Positions 56,453 to 64,000 of a DNA stretch of 64,000 nucleotides are shown here, piece by piece. Under the pieces are notes generated by a model. The model worked only from the letters and a program-made list of their open reading frames with translations. It made no database searches and was not told the origin of the DNA. This DNA is from Alcanivorax hongdengensis A-11-3 (lineage in GTDB: Bacteria; Pseudomonadota; Gammaproteobacteria; Pseudomonadales; Alcanivoracaceae). How positions within the stretch are numbered: the stretch's first letter is position 1; the number at the start of each line of letters is the position of its first letter. The stretch is from contig NZ_AMRJ01000007.1 of assembly GCF_000300995.1 (NCBI RefSeq), forward strand, positions 1 through 64,000, in the 5' to 3' direction. Position numbers and translations under genes: made by a program.

Positions 56453-57259
56453 ATGAGTCGCATCAAAGGCTGTTTTGAGCGCCTGGCCGGCCAGCAGCGT
56501 AAAGCCCTGATTCCGTTTGTCACCGCCGGTGACCCCCAGAAAAGTGTTACCGTGCCGTTGATGCATGCCATGGTGGAGGCGGGGGCCGATATCATTGAGC
56601 TTGGCGTACCGTTTTCCGACCCCATGGCCGACGGCCCGGTGATCCAGCTGGCCTGTGAGCGCTCCCTGGCAGCGGGCACCTCGCTGCACGACGTGCTCGA
56701 TATGGTTCGTGAGTTCCGTCAGCAGGATAACCAGACTCCGGTGGTCCTGATGGGCTACCTGAACCCGGTGGAAGTGATGGGCTACCCGGCCTTTGCAAAG
56801 GCTGCCCAGGATGCCGGTGTGGATGGGGTTTTGCTGGTGGACCTGCCGCCGGAGGAGGCGGTGGAGGTCAAGCCGCTGTTTGATCAGCAGCAGTTGGACA
56901 TGATCTTCCTGGTGGCGCCGACCACCACCGACGCGCGTATCAAGCTGATTGGCGAGGCTGCCTCCGGTTACCTTTACTACGTTTCCTTGAAAGGGGTGAC
57001 CGGTGCCGCCACGCTCAATGTGGAGGAGGTGGCCGGCCGGGTTGAAACAATTCGCAACCTGGCCAAATTGCCCATCGGGGTCGGCTTTGGTATCAAGGAC
57101 GCAGACTCTGCGCAGGCAATCAGCCGAGTGGCCGACGGTGTCGTGGTGGGCAGTGCCCTGGTCAACCAGGTCGCTGCCAATCAGGCAACCCCGGATGCCA
57201 TCAATGGGGCGGTGAGCGAGGTTCTCGCCGCCATGCGCAACGCCATGGATCAGCATTGA
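56453..57259 (+). CDS. trpA: Tryptophan synthase alpha subunit
   Basis: A 268-residue TIM barrel cleaving indole-3-glycerol phosphate and channelling indole to TrpB. Catalytic Glu region: [16 protein letters not shown]; catalytic Asp region: [14 protein letters not shown]; phosphate site: [14 protein letters not shown] at 56453 with AAGGAG upstream; a TTG one codon earlier is ignored. Confidence 0.97.
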   Translation: MSRIKGCFERLAGQQRKALIPFVTAGDPQKSVTVPLMHAMVEAGADIIELGVPFSDPMADGPVIQLACERSLAAGTSLHDVLDMVREFRQQDNQTPVVLMGYLNPVEVMGYPAFAKAAQDAGVDGVLLVDLPPEEAVEVKPLFDQQQLDMIFLVAPTTTDARIKLIGEAASGYLYYVSLKGVTGAATLNVEEVAGRVETIRNLAKLPIGVGFGIKDADSAQAISRVADGVVVGSALVNQVAANQATPDAINGAVSEVLAAMRNAMDQH

Positions 57260-57270
57260 GATAGGTGCCA

Positions 57271-58149
57271 ATGAGCAACAGCAACTGGCTGGAAAAAATT
57301 CTCCCGGCGGTGCGCCGTCCCCAGGAAAGCCGCCGTAACAACATTCCTGAAGGTCTGTGGCGAAAGTGCCCGCGCTGCGACGGGGTGCTGTACCGGCCGG
57401 AGCTGGAGCGCAACCTGGACGTTTGCCCGAAGTGTGATCATCACTTCCGCGTCAATGCGCGCCGCCGCCTGAAGCTGTTCCTCGACGAGGGTCCGCAGAC
57501 CGAAATCGGTGCCGAGCTGGCGCCGGTGGACCGTCTCAAATTCAAGGATTCCAAGAAGTACAAGGATCGCCTGAACGCCGCCCAGAAAGACACTGACGAG
57601 AAGGATGCCCTGGTGGTGATCAAGGGCAAGCTGCATGGCGAGCCCCTGGTGGCCAGTGCCTTTGAATTCAATTTCATGGGCGGCTCCATGGGCTCGGTGG
57701 TGGGTGAGCGTTTCGTGCGTGCCGTGGATGTGTGCCTGGAACAGCAGTTGCCACTGGTATGCTTTGCGGCGAGCGGTGGCGCGCGCATGCAGGAAGCGCT
57801 GTTCTCGCTGATGCAGATGGCCAAGACCAGCGCCGCGCTGGAAAAGATGCGCCAGGCGGGCCTGCCGTTTATTTCGGTACTGACCGATCCGGTCTACGGT
57901 GGCGTCTCTGCCTCCCTGGCCATGCTGGGTGACGTCAACGTGGCCGAGCCCAATGCCCTGATCGGCTTTGCTGGTCCGCGTGTGATCGAGCAGACGGTGC
58001 GCCAGAAATTGCCGGAAGGCTTCCAGCGCAGCGAATTCCTGCTGGAACATGGTGCCGTCGACATGATCCTGCATCGCCAATCGCTGCGAGACACCCTGCA
58101 TCGCCTGCTTGCCAACATGACCGGCAAACCCCTCGCCGTGAATGACTGA
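57271..58149 (+). CDS. accD: Acetyl-CoA carboxylase carboxyltransferase beta subunit
   Basis: A 292-residue subunit forming malonyl-CoA with AccA. An N-terminal zinc ribbon has Cys33, Cys36, Cys52 and Cys55 (KCPRCDG...CPKCDHH). The crotonase-like domain carries [21 protein letters not shown] at 57271; an in-frame GTG at 57265 is weaker. It overlaps folC by 8 bp. Confidence 0.96.
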   Translation: MSNSNWLEKILPAVRRPQESRRNNIPEGLWRKCPRCDGVLYRPELERNLDVCPKCDHHFRVNARRRLKLFLDEGPQTEIGAELAPVDRLKFKDSKKYKDRLNAAQKDTDEKDALVVIKGKLHGEPLVASAFEFNFMGGSMGSVVGERFVRAVDVCLEQQLPLVCFAASGGARMQEALFSLMQMAKTSAALEKMRQAGLPFISVLTDPVYGGVSASLAMLGDVNVAEPNALIGFAGPRVIEQTVRQKLPEGFQRSEFLLEHGAVDMILHRQSLRDTLHRLLANMTGKPLAVND

Positions 58150-59371
58150 CACCCCCTTAACCCTGGCGCGCTGGCTGGCGCGCATCGAGGCCATGCACCC
58201 GGCGGAAATCGAGCTGGGCCTTGGCCGCGTGCGCCAGGTGGCCGAGCGGCTCCAGGTATTGCAGCTGTCCATGCCGGTCATCACCGTGGCCGGAACCAAT
58301 GGCAAAGGCTCCACCGTGGCACTGATGGCGGCGCTGGCCGGCCACCAGGGGCGGCGCGTGGCGGTTTATACCTCTCCCCACCTGCACCGCTTCAATGAAC
58401 GTATCCGCCTGCCCGAAGGACTTGCCAGCGACCAGCAGCTGTGTGAGGCCTTTGAGGTAGTGGAGCAGGCCCGGGGGCAGATTCCGCTGACCTATTTTGA
58501 ATTCACCACCCTGGCCGGGCTGTGGCTGTTCGCCCGCAGCGGCGCGGATCTGGTGATTCTGGAGGTGGGCCTGGGCGGGCGGCTCGATGCGGTCAATGTG
58601 GTCGATCCGGATGTGGCGGTGGTCACGTCCGTGGGACTGGATCACCAGGACTGGCTGGGCCCTGACCGTGAGACCATTGCCGCGGAAAAATGTGGTATTG
58701 CCCGGGCCGAGCGGCCGTTGGTCTATGGTGAACAAGCCTGGCCGGCCAACCTGCCGTCGCTGGCACAGCATTACCGGGCCATCCCGGTGTTTGCCGGCCG
58801 GGAATTCCTTGTCCAGGAGAGCGGCCTGACGCTCACGGATGGCACCCGGTTGACGTTGCCCTCGCCGGTACCGCTGGGGGAGGACAATCTGGCCACGGCG
58901 TTACAGGCGCTGGCGCTGGCCGGGCTGCCCTGCAAGCAGGGGGATCTGACGGTGGCGGCATCGCTGACTCTGCCCGGGCGCTGTGAACATCGTCAGATTG
59001 GTAACCGGCATTGCTGGCTGGATGTGGGTCATAATGTGGAAGCCGTGTCACGCTTTCTGGAACGGCTGGGTGGGGTGACCGGGACCCGCCATCTGGTGTT
59101 CGGTATGATGGCGGACAAGCCGGTGGCAGAGGTCATGGCCCTGTTTGCCGGTCAGGACGTGCGCTGGTACCTGGCGGCGCCGGCGATAGGCCGGGCCGCG
59201 ACACCACAACAGCTGGCTAGCTGTGCGCCGCAGGGCGCGCAGGTCCGTTGTTTCGACAGTGTCGCGGCCGCCATGGAGGCGGCTTTGCAAGAGGGCGATG
59301 ACCAGCCGTTGCTGGTGTTTGGTTCCTTCTATACCGTTGCGGAAGCACGCGAGGTGCTGGCCCGTCAGTGA
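58142..59371 (+). CDS. folC: Folylpolyglutamate synthase/dihydrofolate synthase
   Basis: A 409-residue ATP-dependent ligase adding glutamate to folates (and making dihydrofolate). The P-loop is [28 protein letters not shown] and [18 protein letters not shown] are family signatures; the C-terminal ligase domain includes DVGHNVEAV. Starts inside the accD end (8-bp overlap). Confidence 0.94.
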   Translation: MTDTPLTLARWLARIEAMHPAEIELGLGRVRQVAERLQVLQLSMPVITVAGTNGKGSTVALMAALAGHQGRRVAVYTSPHLHRFNERIRLPEGLASDQQLCEAFEVVEQARGQIPLTYFEFTTLAGLWLFARSGADLVILEVGLGGRLDAVNVVDPDVAVVTSVGLDHQDWLGPDRETIAAEKCGIARAERPLVYGEQAWPANLPSLAQHYRAIPVFAGREFLVQESGLTLTDGTRLTLPSPVPLGEDNLATALQALALAGLPCKQGDLTVAASLTLPGRCEHRQIGNRHCWLDVGHNVEAVSRFLERLGGVTGTRHLVFGMMADKPVAEVMALFAGQDVRWYLAAPAIGRAATPQQLASCAPQGAQVRCFDSVAAAMEAALQEGDDQPLLVFGSFYTVAEAREVLARQ

Positions 59372-59982
59372 AGGGCGGTACAGTGACAAGGGAGAGAAAG
59401 CAGGTGCAACAACACACCCGACGGCGTCTTGTGGGGACGCTCTTTCTGCTGGTTCTGGCGGCCTTCCTGGTGCCTTTGCTGTTCCGTTCCCCGGAGCAGG
59501 TACGTAATGCCCTGGACATGCATATCCCCAAGGCGCCAGCCATGGTCGACATCAAGCCCGAGCCGGTTATCAGCAAGGACGATCAGCAGAGCGCCACGCA
59601 GACCATTGAAGAGGATCACCGGCAAATCAGTGAACAGGCTGACAAGGCGCTGGCAGCGCCGACGTCGCCGGAAGCTGACAAGGGAGCATCCGGTGGCCGC
59701 AGTGAACCTGACAAGCCCGGTGACCCCTCTCCGGTGCTGGCCGGCTTTACCGTTCAGGTGGCCAGTTTTGTCGATGAGGACAATGCCCGGGCGCTGGTTG
59801 CGCGCCTCAAGGAGGCAGAATACCGCGCCTACCTGCAAAAGGAAGCTGACGGCGGGCAGACCCTGTACCGGGTGTTCGTGGGCCCGGATATCCGCAAGGC
59901 GGATGCACAGAAGACGCGCCAGACCCTGGCCGATGACAGCCGTTTTGCGCTGCAGGGGCTGGTGCGAACCTATGTGCCCTGA
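59368..59982 (+). CDS. dedD: SPOR-domain protein (DedD-like)
   Basis: A 204-residue membrane-anchored cell-division protein. A cytosolic N-terminus of about 20 residues precedes one transmembrane helix (VGTLFLLVLAAFLVPLLF), then a charged linker, and a C-terminal SPOR domain (about 125-204: GFTVQVASFVDEDNARALVARLK...YRVFVGP) that binds denuded septal glycan. The start is GTG 59368, overlapping the folC stop; GTG at 59383 is an alternative. Position after folC matches dedD, as does its placement before cvpA. Confidence 0.88.
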   Translation: MKGGTVTRERKQVQQHTRRRLVGTLFLLVLAAFLVPLLFRSPEQVRNALDMHIPKAPAMVDIKPEPVISKDDQQSATQTIEEDHRQISEQADKALAAPTSPEADKGASGGRSEPDKPGDPSPVLAGFTVQVASFVDEDNARALVARLKEAEYRAYLQKEADGGQTLYRVFVGPDIRKADAQKTRQTLADDSRFALQGLVRTYVP

Positions 59983-60117
59983 TGGGCAACGGCGACAGCC
60001 TCTGTTAAACTGCGCCCTCACTGTTTCAAGGCTGCTGCCAATGCCCGCCCCTCTGCTAGGTCGGGCCCGCTGGCGGCACGCCTCCACGCCCAACCCGACG
60101 GCAAGAGCGTGCTTTAG
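59983..60117 (+). other. Spacer between dedD and cvpA
   Basis: A 135-bp stretch with GC-rich sequence and no ORF or terminator. No SD is obvious immediately before the cvpA ATG (TTTAG). An unassigned promoter for cvpA-purF is possible. Confidence 0.3.
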
Positions 60118-60612
60118 ATGAACCTTGCAGACGGCATTATTCTGTTTGTGATTGCAGTGTCTGCACTGCTCAGTCTCCGCCGGGGCTTCACTCGCGAAGC
60201 CTTTTCATTGCTCACCTGGGTGGCGGCCTTTATTATCGCGCGCCTGTTCAGCCCGGCGCTGGAATTGTTACTGACCGATCAGATTGCGACCCCCAGCCTG
60301 CGTATGGCGGTGGCCTTTGGTGCTTTGTTTGCCTTGACCCTGATCGTCGGCGCCCTCATTAATCATCTGCTCGGTGAACTGATCCGGGTAACAGGCCTGA
60401 GCAGCACTGACCGGCTGCTGGGCATGGTGTTCGGTGCCCTGCGGGGCATCCTGTTGATGGTGGTTCTGGTGGCCGTGGGCCGCAACCTGTTTGCTTCCGA
60501 TCCCTGGTGGCAGCAGTCAGTTCTGGTTCCGCACTTCGTCATGTTGGAAGCGTGGAGCCGAGAAGTCGGCGAGAGTCTGCTCGCCTTGGTAATGAACGTT
60601 AGCGCCAGCTAG
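60118..60612 (+). CDS. cvpA: CvpA-family inner-membrane protein
   Basis: A 164-residue protein with four transmembrane helices (starting NLADGIILFVIAVSALLSL, then FSLLTWVAAFIIARLF, AVAFGALFALTLIVGALI and GALRGILLMVVLVAVG). CvpA is linked to colicin V production and envelope resistance. It precedes purF by 12 bp, the conserved order. Confidence 0.92.
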   Translation: MNLADGIILFVIAVSALLSLRRGFTREAFSLLTWVAAFIIARLFSPALELLLTDQIATPSLRMAVAFGALFALTLIVGALINHLLGELIRVTGLSSTDRLLGMVFGALRGILLMVVLVAVGRNLFASDPWWQQSVLVPHFVMLEAWSREVGESLLALVMNVSAS

Positions 60613-60624
60613 AGGAAAGAAAGC

Positions 60625-62148
60625 ATGTGCGGCATCGTGGGCATTGTCGGCCATAGTCATGTGAACCAGGCGATTTATGACGCCTTGACGGTTCTTCAGC
60701 ACCGTGGGCAGGATGCCGCCGGGATCGTAACCTGCGATGGAGATCGCCTTTACCTGCGCAAGGACAACGGCATGGTGCGCGATGTGTTCCGCACCCGTCA
60801 CATGCGTCGTCTGGTGGGCAACATGGGCATCGGCCATGTGCGTTACCCCACCGCGGGCAGTTCCAGCTCCGCCGAGGCGCAGCCGTTCTATGTGAACTCG
60901 CCCTACGGCATTACGTTGGCTCATAACGGCAATCTGACCAATGCCGAAGAGCTGGCTGAGCATATTTTCCGGGCGGATCTGCGCCACATCAATACCACCT
61001 CCGATTCCGAGGTGCTGCTCAACGTGTTTGCCCACGAGTTGCAAAGCCGTGGCAAGCTGCAGCCCGAGCCTGACGATATTTTTGATGCGGTCAGTGCCGT
61101 GCATGACCGGGTGGAAGGCGCCTATGCGGTGGTCGCCATGATCACCGGTTATGGCATCCTGGCTTTCCGTGACCCCCATGGTATTCGGCCGGTCTGTTTT
61201 GGCCGCAAGGATACCCCGGAAGGTCCCGAGTACATGGTGGCCTCCGAGTCCGTGGCACTGTCATCGCTGGGTTTTCATGTGGTACGCGACCTGGCGCCGG
61301 GTGAAGCCATCTACGTGACCGCCGATGGCGAGCTGCATACTCGCCAGTGTGCCAAACAGCCGTCCCTGCATCCGTGTATTTTCGAGCAGGTATACCTGGC
61401 GCGCCCGGATTCCATCATCGATGGTATTTCCGTGTACAAGGCTCGCCTGCGCATGGGCGAGAAGCTGGCCGAGAAGGTCAAGCGCGAGTGGCCGGACCAT
61501 GACATTGATGTGGTGATTCCGATTCCGGACACCAGCCGTACCTCGGCGCTGCAGATGGCCAACCACCTGGGCGTGAAATACCGCGAAGGTTTCATCAAGA
61601 ACCGTTATATCGGCCGTACCTTCATCATGCCCGGCCAGCAGCAGCGCAAAAAATCCGTGCGCCAGAAGCTTAACGCCATCGAGCTGGAATTCAGTGGCAA
61701 GAATGTGCTGCTGGTGGATGATTCCATTGTGCGCGGCACCACCTGTAACGAGATCATCCAGATGGCCCGGGAAGCCGGGGCCAACAAGGTGTACTTCGCG
61801 TCTGCTGCGCCGGCGGTGCAGTACCCCAATGTCTATGGCATCGATATGCCGGCCGCCCGGGAACTGATTGCCCATGGTCGCAGTACCGATGAAATCTGCG
61901 AGCTGATCGGTGCCGACCGGCTGATCTACCAGGACCTGAAGGATCTGGTGGATACCTGCAAGGAAGGTAACCCGGATGTGGAAACCTTTGACTGCTCGGT
62001 GTTCAATGGGGAGTACCTGGCAGGCAATATTGATGATGCCTATCTGGCCGAGCTGGAGGCCCGCCGTAATGACGCGGCCAAGGGGCAGAGCGACAAGACC
62101 CGGGCACTGGCTGACAACGAGATTATCGACCTGCACAACACCAACTGA
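60625..62148 (+). CDS. purF: Amidophosphoribosyltransferase
   Basis: A 507-residue first enzyme of purine synthesis converting PRPP and glutamine to phosphoribosylamine. Nucleophile Cys2 directly follows Met ([10 protein letters not shown]), so no propeptide is cut, as in E. coli. [11 protein letters not shown] and the PRPP loop [13 protein letters not shown] are present. Confidence 0.97.
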   Translation: MCGIVGIVGHSHVNQAIYDALTVLQHRGQDAAGIVTCDGDRLYLRKDNGMVRDVFRTRHMRRLVGNMGIGHVRYPTAGSSSSAEAQPFYVNSPYGITLAHNGNLTNAEELAEHIFRADLRHINTTSDSEVLLNVFAHELQSRGKLQPEPDDIFDAVSAVHDRVEGAYAVVAMITGYGILAFRDPHGIRPVCFGRKDTPEGPEYMVASESVALSSLGFHVVRDLAPGEAIYVTADGELHTRQCAKQPSLHPCIFEQVYLARPDSIIDGISVYKARLRMGEKLAEKVKREWPDHDIDVVIPIPDTSRTSALQMANHLGVKYREGFIKNRYIGRTFIMPGQQQRKKSVRQKLNAIELEFSGKNVLLVDDSIVRGTTCNEIIQMAREAGANKVYFASAAPAVQYPNVYGIDMPAARELIAHGRSTDEICELIGADRLIYQDLKDLVDTCKEGNPDVETFDCSVFNGEYLAGNIDDAYLAELEARRNDAAKGQSDKTRALADNEIIDLHNTN

Positions 62149-62171
62149 AACTGACCCATCGAGGCTGTTCA

Positions 62172-63383
62172 ATGTCTGATCTGGATCCGAGTCAACTGGA
62201 TGTGGAAACCCTGGCCATTCGCACTGCGCAGCTGCGCACCGACGAAATGGCCCACTCGGATCCGATCTTTCTGACCTCCAGCTTTGTCTATGAAAGCGCC
62301 GCCCAGGCCGCTGCCCGCTTTGGCGGTGATGAGCCGGGCAACATCTATTCGCGCTTTACCAATCCCACCGTGCGGGCCTTCGAGCAACGGCTGGCGGCCC
62401 TGGAAGGTGGCGAGCGTTGCGTTGCTTTTGCTTCCGGCATGGCGGCGATCAGCGGCACCTTCTTCTCTCTGCTGGCACCGGGCGACCACATTGTCAGTTC
62501 CCGCGCGGTATTCGGCACTACCAATGTGGTGTTTGACCGTTACCTGAAGAAGTTTGGTATCGAGACCACCATGGTGGATCTCAGCGACCTGTCGCAGTGG
62601 CAGGAAGCGATTCGCCCGCAAACCCGTATCCTGTTTCTGGAAACGCCCTCCAATCCACTCAGCGAAGTGGGCGATATCGAAGCGCTGGCCAAACTGGCCC
62701 ATGACAATGGGGCGCTGCTGGTGGTGGACAACTGCTTCTGTACCCCGGCACTGCAAAAGCCGCTGGAACTGGGCGCGGATCTGATCATCCACAGTGCCAC
62801 CAAGTACCTGGACGGGCAGGGCCGTTGTCTGGGCGGGGCAGTAGTGGGGCCGGAGAAGCTGCTGGAAGACGTCAACGGCTTTGTTCGCTCGGCCGGGCCC
62901 TGCATGAGCCCGTTCAACGCCTGGGTGTTCCTGAAGGGGCTGGAAACGCTGAGTTTGCGCATGTTCGCCCAGAGCGAGCGGGCGTTGGCACTGGCCGAGT
63001 GGCTGGAGCAGCAGCCGGGTATTGCCCGGGTGCATTTTGCCGGCCTGAAGAGCCACCCGCAGCACGCACTGGCTGCCCGTCAGCAGCGGGCCTTTGGCGC
63101 CGTGTTGTCCATCGAGGTGGAAGATGCGGCGGGCAACCGGGATCGTCAGGCGGCCTGGCGCTTCATCGACGCCACGAAACTGGTGTCCATCACCGCCAAT
63201 CTGGGCGATGTGAAAAGTACCATTACGCACCCGGCCACCACGACCCACGGCCGGGTAAAAGAAGAAGAGAAACGCAAGGCCGGTGTCACCGAGAACCTCA
63301 TCCGCATCGCCGTGGGGCTGGAGTCCCTGGACGATCTGAAAGCGGACATGAGTCGGGGACTCAAGGCCATCGCCAGCGCCTGA
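62172..63383 (+). CDS. metZ: O-succinylhomoserine sulfhydrylase
   Basis: A 403-residue Cys/Met-metabolism PLP enzyme. The PLP Lys lies in IHSATKYLDGQGRCLGG; FASGMAAISGTFFSLL and ITHPATTTHGRV are family motifs. It makes homocysteine directly from O-succinylhomoserine and sulfide; purF-metZ order is typical of Pseudomonadales relatives and supports MetZ over MetB. Confidence 0.92.
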   Translation: MSDLDPSQLDVETLAIRTAQLRTDEMAHSDPIFLTSSFVYESAAQAAARFGGDEPGNIYSRFTNPTVRAFEQRLAALEGGERCVAFASGMAAISGTFFSLLAPGDHIVSSRAVFGTTNVVFDRYLKKFGIETTMVDLSDLSQWQEAIRPQTRILFLETPSNPLSEVGDIEALAKLAHDNGALLVVDNCFCTPALQKPLELGADLIIHSATKYLDGQGRCLGGAVVGPEKLLEDVNGFVRSAGPCMSPFNAWVFLKGLETLSLRMFAQSERALALAEWLEQQPGIARVHFAGLKSHPQHALAARQQRAFGAVLSIEVEDAAGNRDRQAAWRFIDATKLVSITANLGDVKSTITHPATTTHGRVKEEEKRKAGVTENLIRIAVGLESLDDLKADMSRGLKAIASA

Positions 63384-63414
63384 TCCGGCGGCTGGCATCA
63401 CATCGGGGGAATGC

Positions 63415-64000
63415 ATGCAGGCGCTGGACAAGGCTCTCGCCCAGGTTGGCCGTGTGGTACTGGGCAAGGAAGAACAACTCAAACTGGCACTGGCCTGCAT
63501 GCTGGCCCGGGGCCATTTGCTGATTGAAGACTTGCCCGGCATGGGCAAGACCACCCTGGCCCATGCGCTGGCCCGGGTTTTCCAGCTGGATTATCGGCGT
63601 GTGCAATTCACCAGTGACATGCTGCCGGCGGATATTCTTGGCGTCTCCGTGTTTGATCCGGAAACTCGCCAATTCAGCCTGCGGGAAGGACCGGTGTTTA
63701 CCCAGCTGTTGCTGGCCGATGAAATCAACCGGGCGACCCCGAAAACCCAAAGCGCCCTGTTGGAAGCCATGGAAGAACGGCAGGTGACCCTGGATGGCAG
63801 TACTCGTCCCTTGCCTGAACCCTTTTTCGTGGTGGCTACCCAGAATCCGGTGGATCAGGCCGGTACCTTCGTACTGCCGGAATCCCAGCTCGACCGTTTC
63901 CTGATGCGTATTTCCCTGGGTTATCCGTCTCCGGAGGTAGAGCTGGACCTGCTGGCCGGCGGTGATCTGCGTGAACAGGTTCGCGAGCTCAAGGCCGTCA
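63415..64000 (+). CDS. MoxR-family AAA+ ATPase (5' part only)
   Basis: The reading frame opens at ATG 63415 with GGGGG upstream and stays open to the window end (195 codons). Walker A is EDLPGMGKTT; Walker B is LLLADEINRATPKTQ; sensor region is VVATQNPVDQAGTFVLPESQLDRF. MoxR ATPases act as chaperones, often for von Willebrand-domain proteins encoded next to them. The C-terminal third is missing. Confidence 0.9.
   Translation, partial: MQALDKALAQVGRVVLGKEEQLKLALACMLARGHLLIEDLPGMGKTTLAHALARVFQLDYRRVQFTSDMLPADILGVSVFDPETRQFSLREGPVFTQLLLADEINRATPKTQSALLEAMEERQVTLDGSTRPLPEPFFVVATQNPVDQAGTFVLPESQLDRFLMRISLGYPSPEVELDLLAGGDLREQVRELKAV

Noticed and set aside
60000-60117. A small gene between dedD and cvpA
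   Set aside because: Frames there lack ribosome-binding sites and conserved features, so the stretch is left as spacer.

Overview
The window reads as a chromosome segment of a GC-rich gammaproteobacterium, most likely a marine hydrocarbon-degrader of the Alcanivorax type or a near relative. That placement is an inference from protein similarity and gene order (gltA / sdhCDAB-sucAB-lpd-sucCD; leuCD-leuB-asd-usg-fimV-truA-trpF-trpB-trpA-accD-folC-SPOR-cvpA-purF-metZ). It is dense with genes and nearly all housekeeping. I see no rRNA, tRNA, CRISPR array, prophage or complete insertion sequence.

Layout. 1-5.1 kb: accessory genes, namely an LHPP-like HAD phosphatase, a RES/Xre toxin-antitoxin pair, a periplasmic amidohydrolase, a beta-hydroxyacid dehydrogenase and an SMP-30-like protein. 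5.2-18.4 kb: the TCA block, with gltA divergent from sdhCDAB-sucAB-lpd-sucCD; transcription units are bounded by intrinsic terminators, and there are structured leaders or spacers before sucA, lpd and sucC. 18.4-25.4 kb: an acidic small protein, a membrane-anchored protein with two Sm/SH3-like repeats, a TIGR01777 epimerase, a 263-bp MITE-like element, htpG with a sigma-32 promoter, gpsA and sixA. 25.5-29.1 kb (minus): xthA, a voltage-sensor-like protein without a pore, a single-domain response regulator and a Ser/Thr kinase. 29.3-34.2 kb (plus): two overlapping alpha/beta hydrolases, a MaoC hydratase, then a three-gene unit of hydrolase-like protein, receiver plus degenerate GGDEF protein, and DUF2505 protein. 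34.3-39.6 kb: an SDR lacking Tyr/Lys, a small membrane protein, a DAACS symporter, an unknown protein, amtB with a sigma-54 promoter, and an EVE-domain protein. 39.7-64 kb: prmB-aroC-MFS, a LysR regulator divergent from leuCD-lipoprotein-leuB-asd-usg, fimV, then truA-trpFBA-accD-folC-dedD-cvpA-purF-metZ and the start of a MoxR ATPase cut by the window end.

How it fits together. The core is carbon flow: citrate synthase, succinate dehydrogenase, 2-oxoglutarate dehydrogenase and succinyl-CoA synthetase, plus leucine, tryptophan, aspartate-family and methionine synthesis, fatty-acid initiation (accD), folate and purine entry steps. The most distinctive features are the MITE-like element that has rewritten the end of the epimerase gene just upstream of the htpG heat-shock promoter; the operons built from degenerate signalling proteins (pseudo-GGDEF, SDR without catalytic Tyr/Lys, voltage sensor without pore); and several promoter or leader structures that can be read directly, including sigma-54 at amtB, sigma-32 at htpG and paired operators at 35.1 kb.
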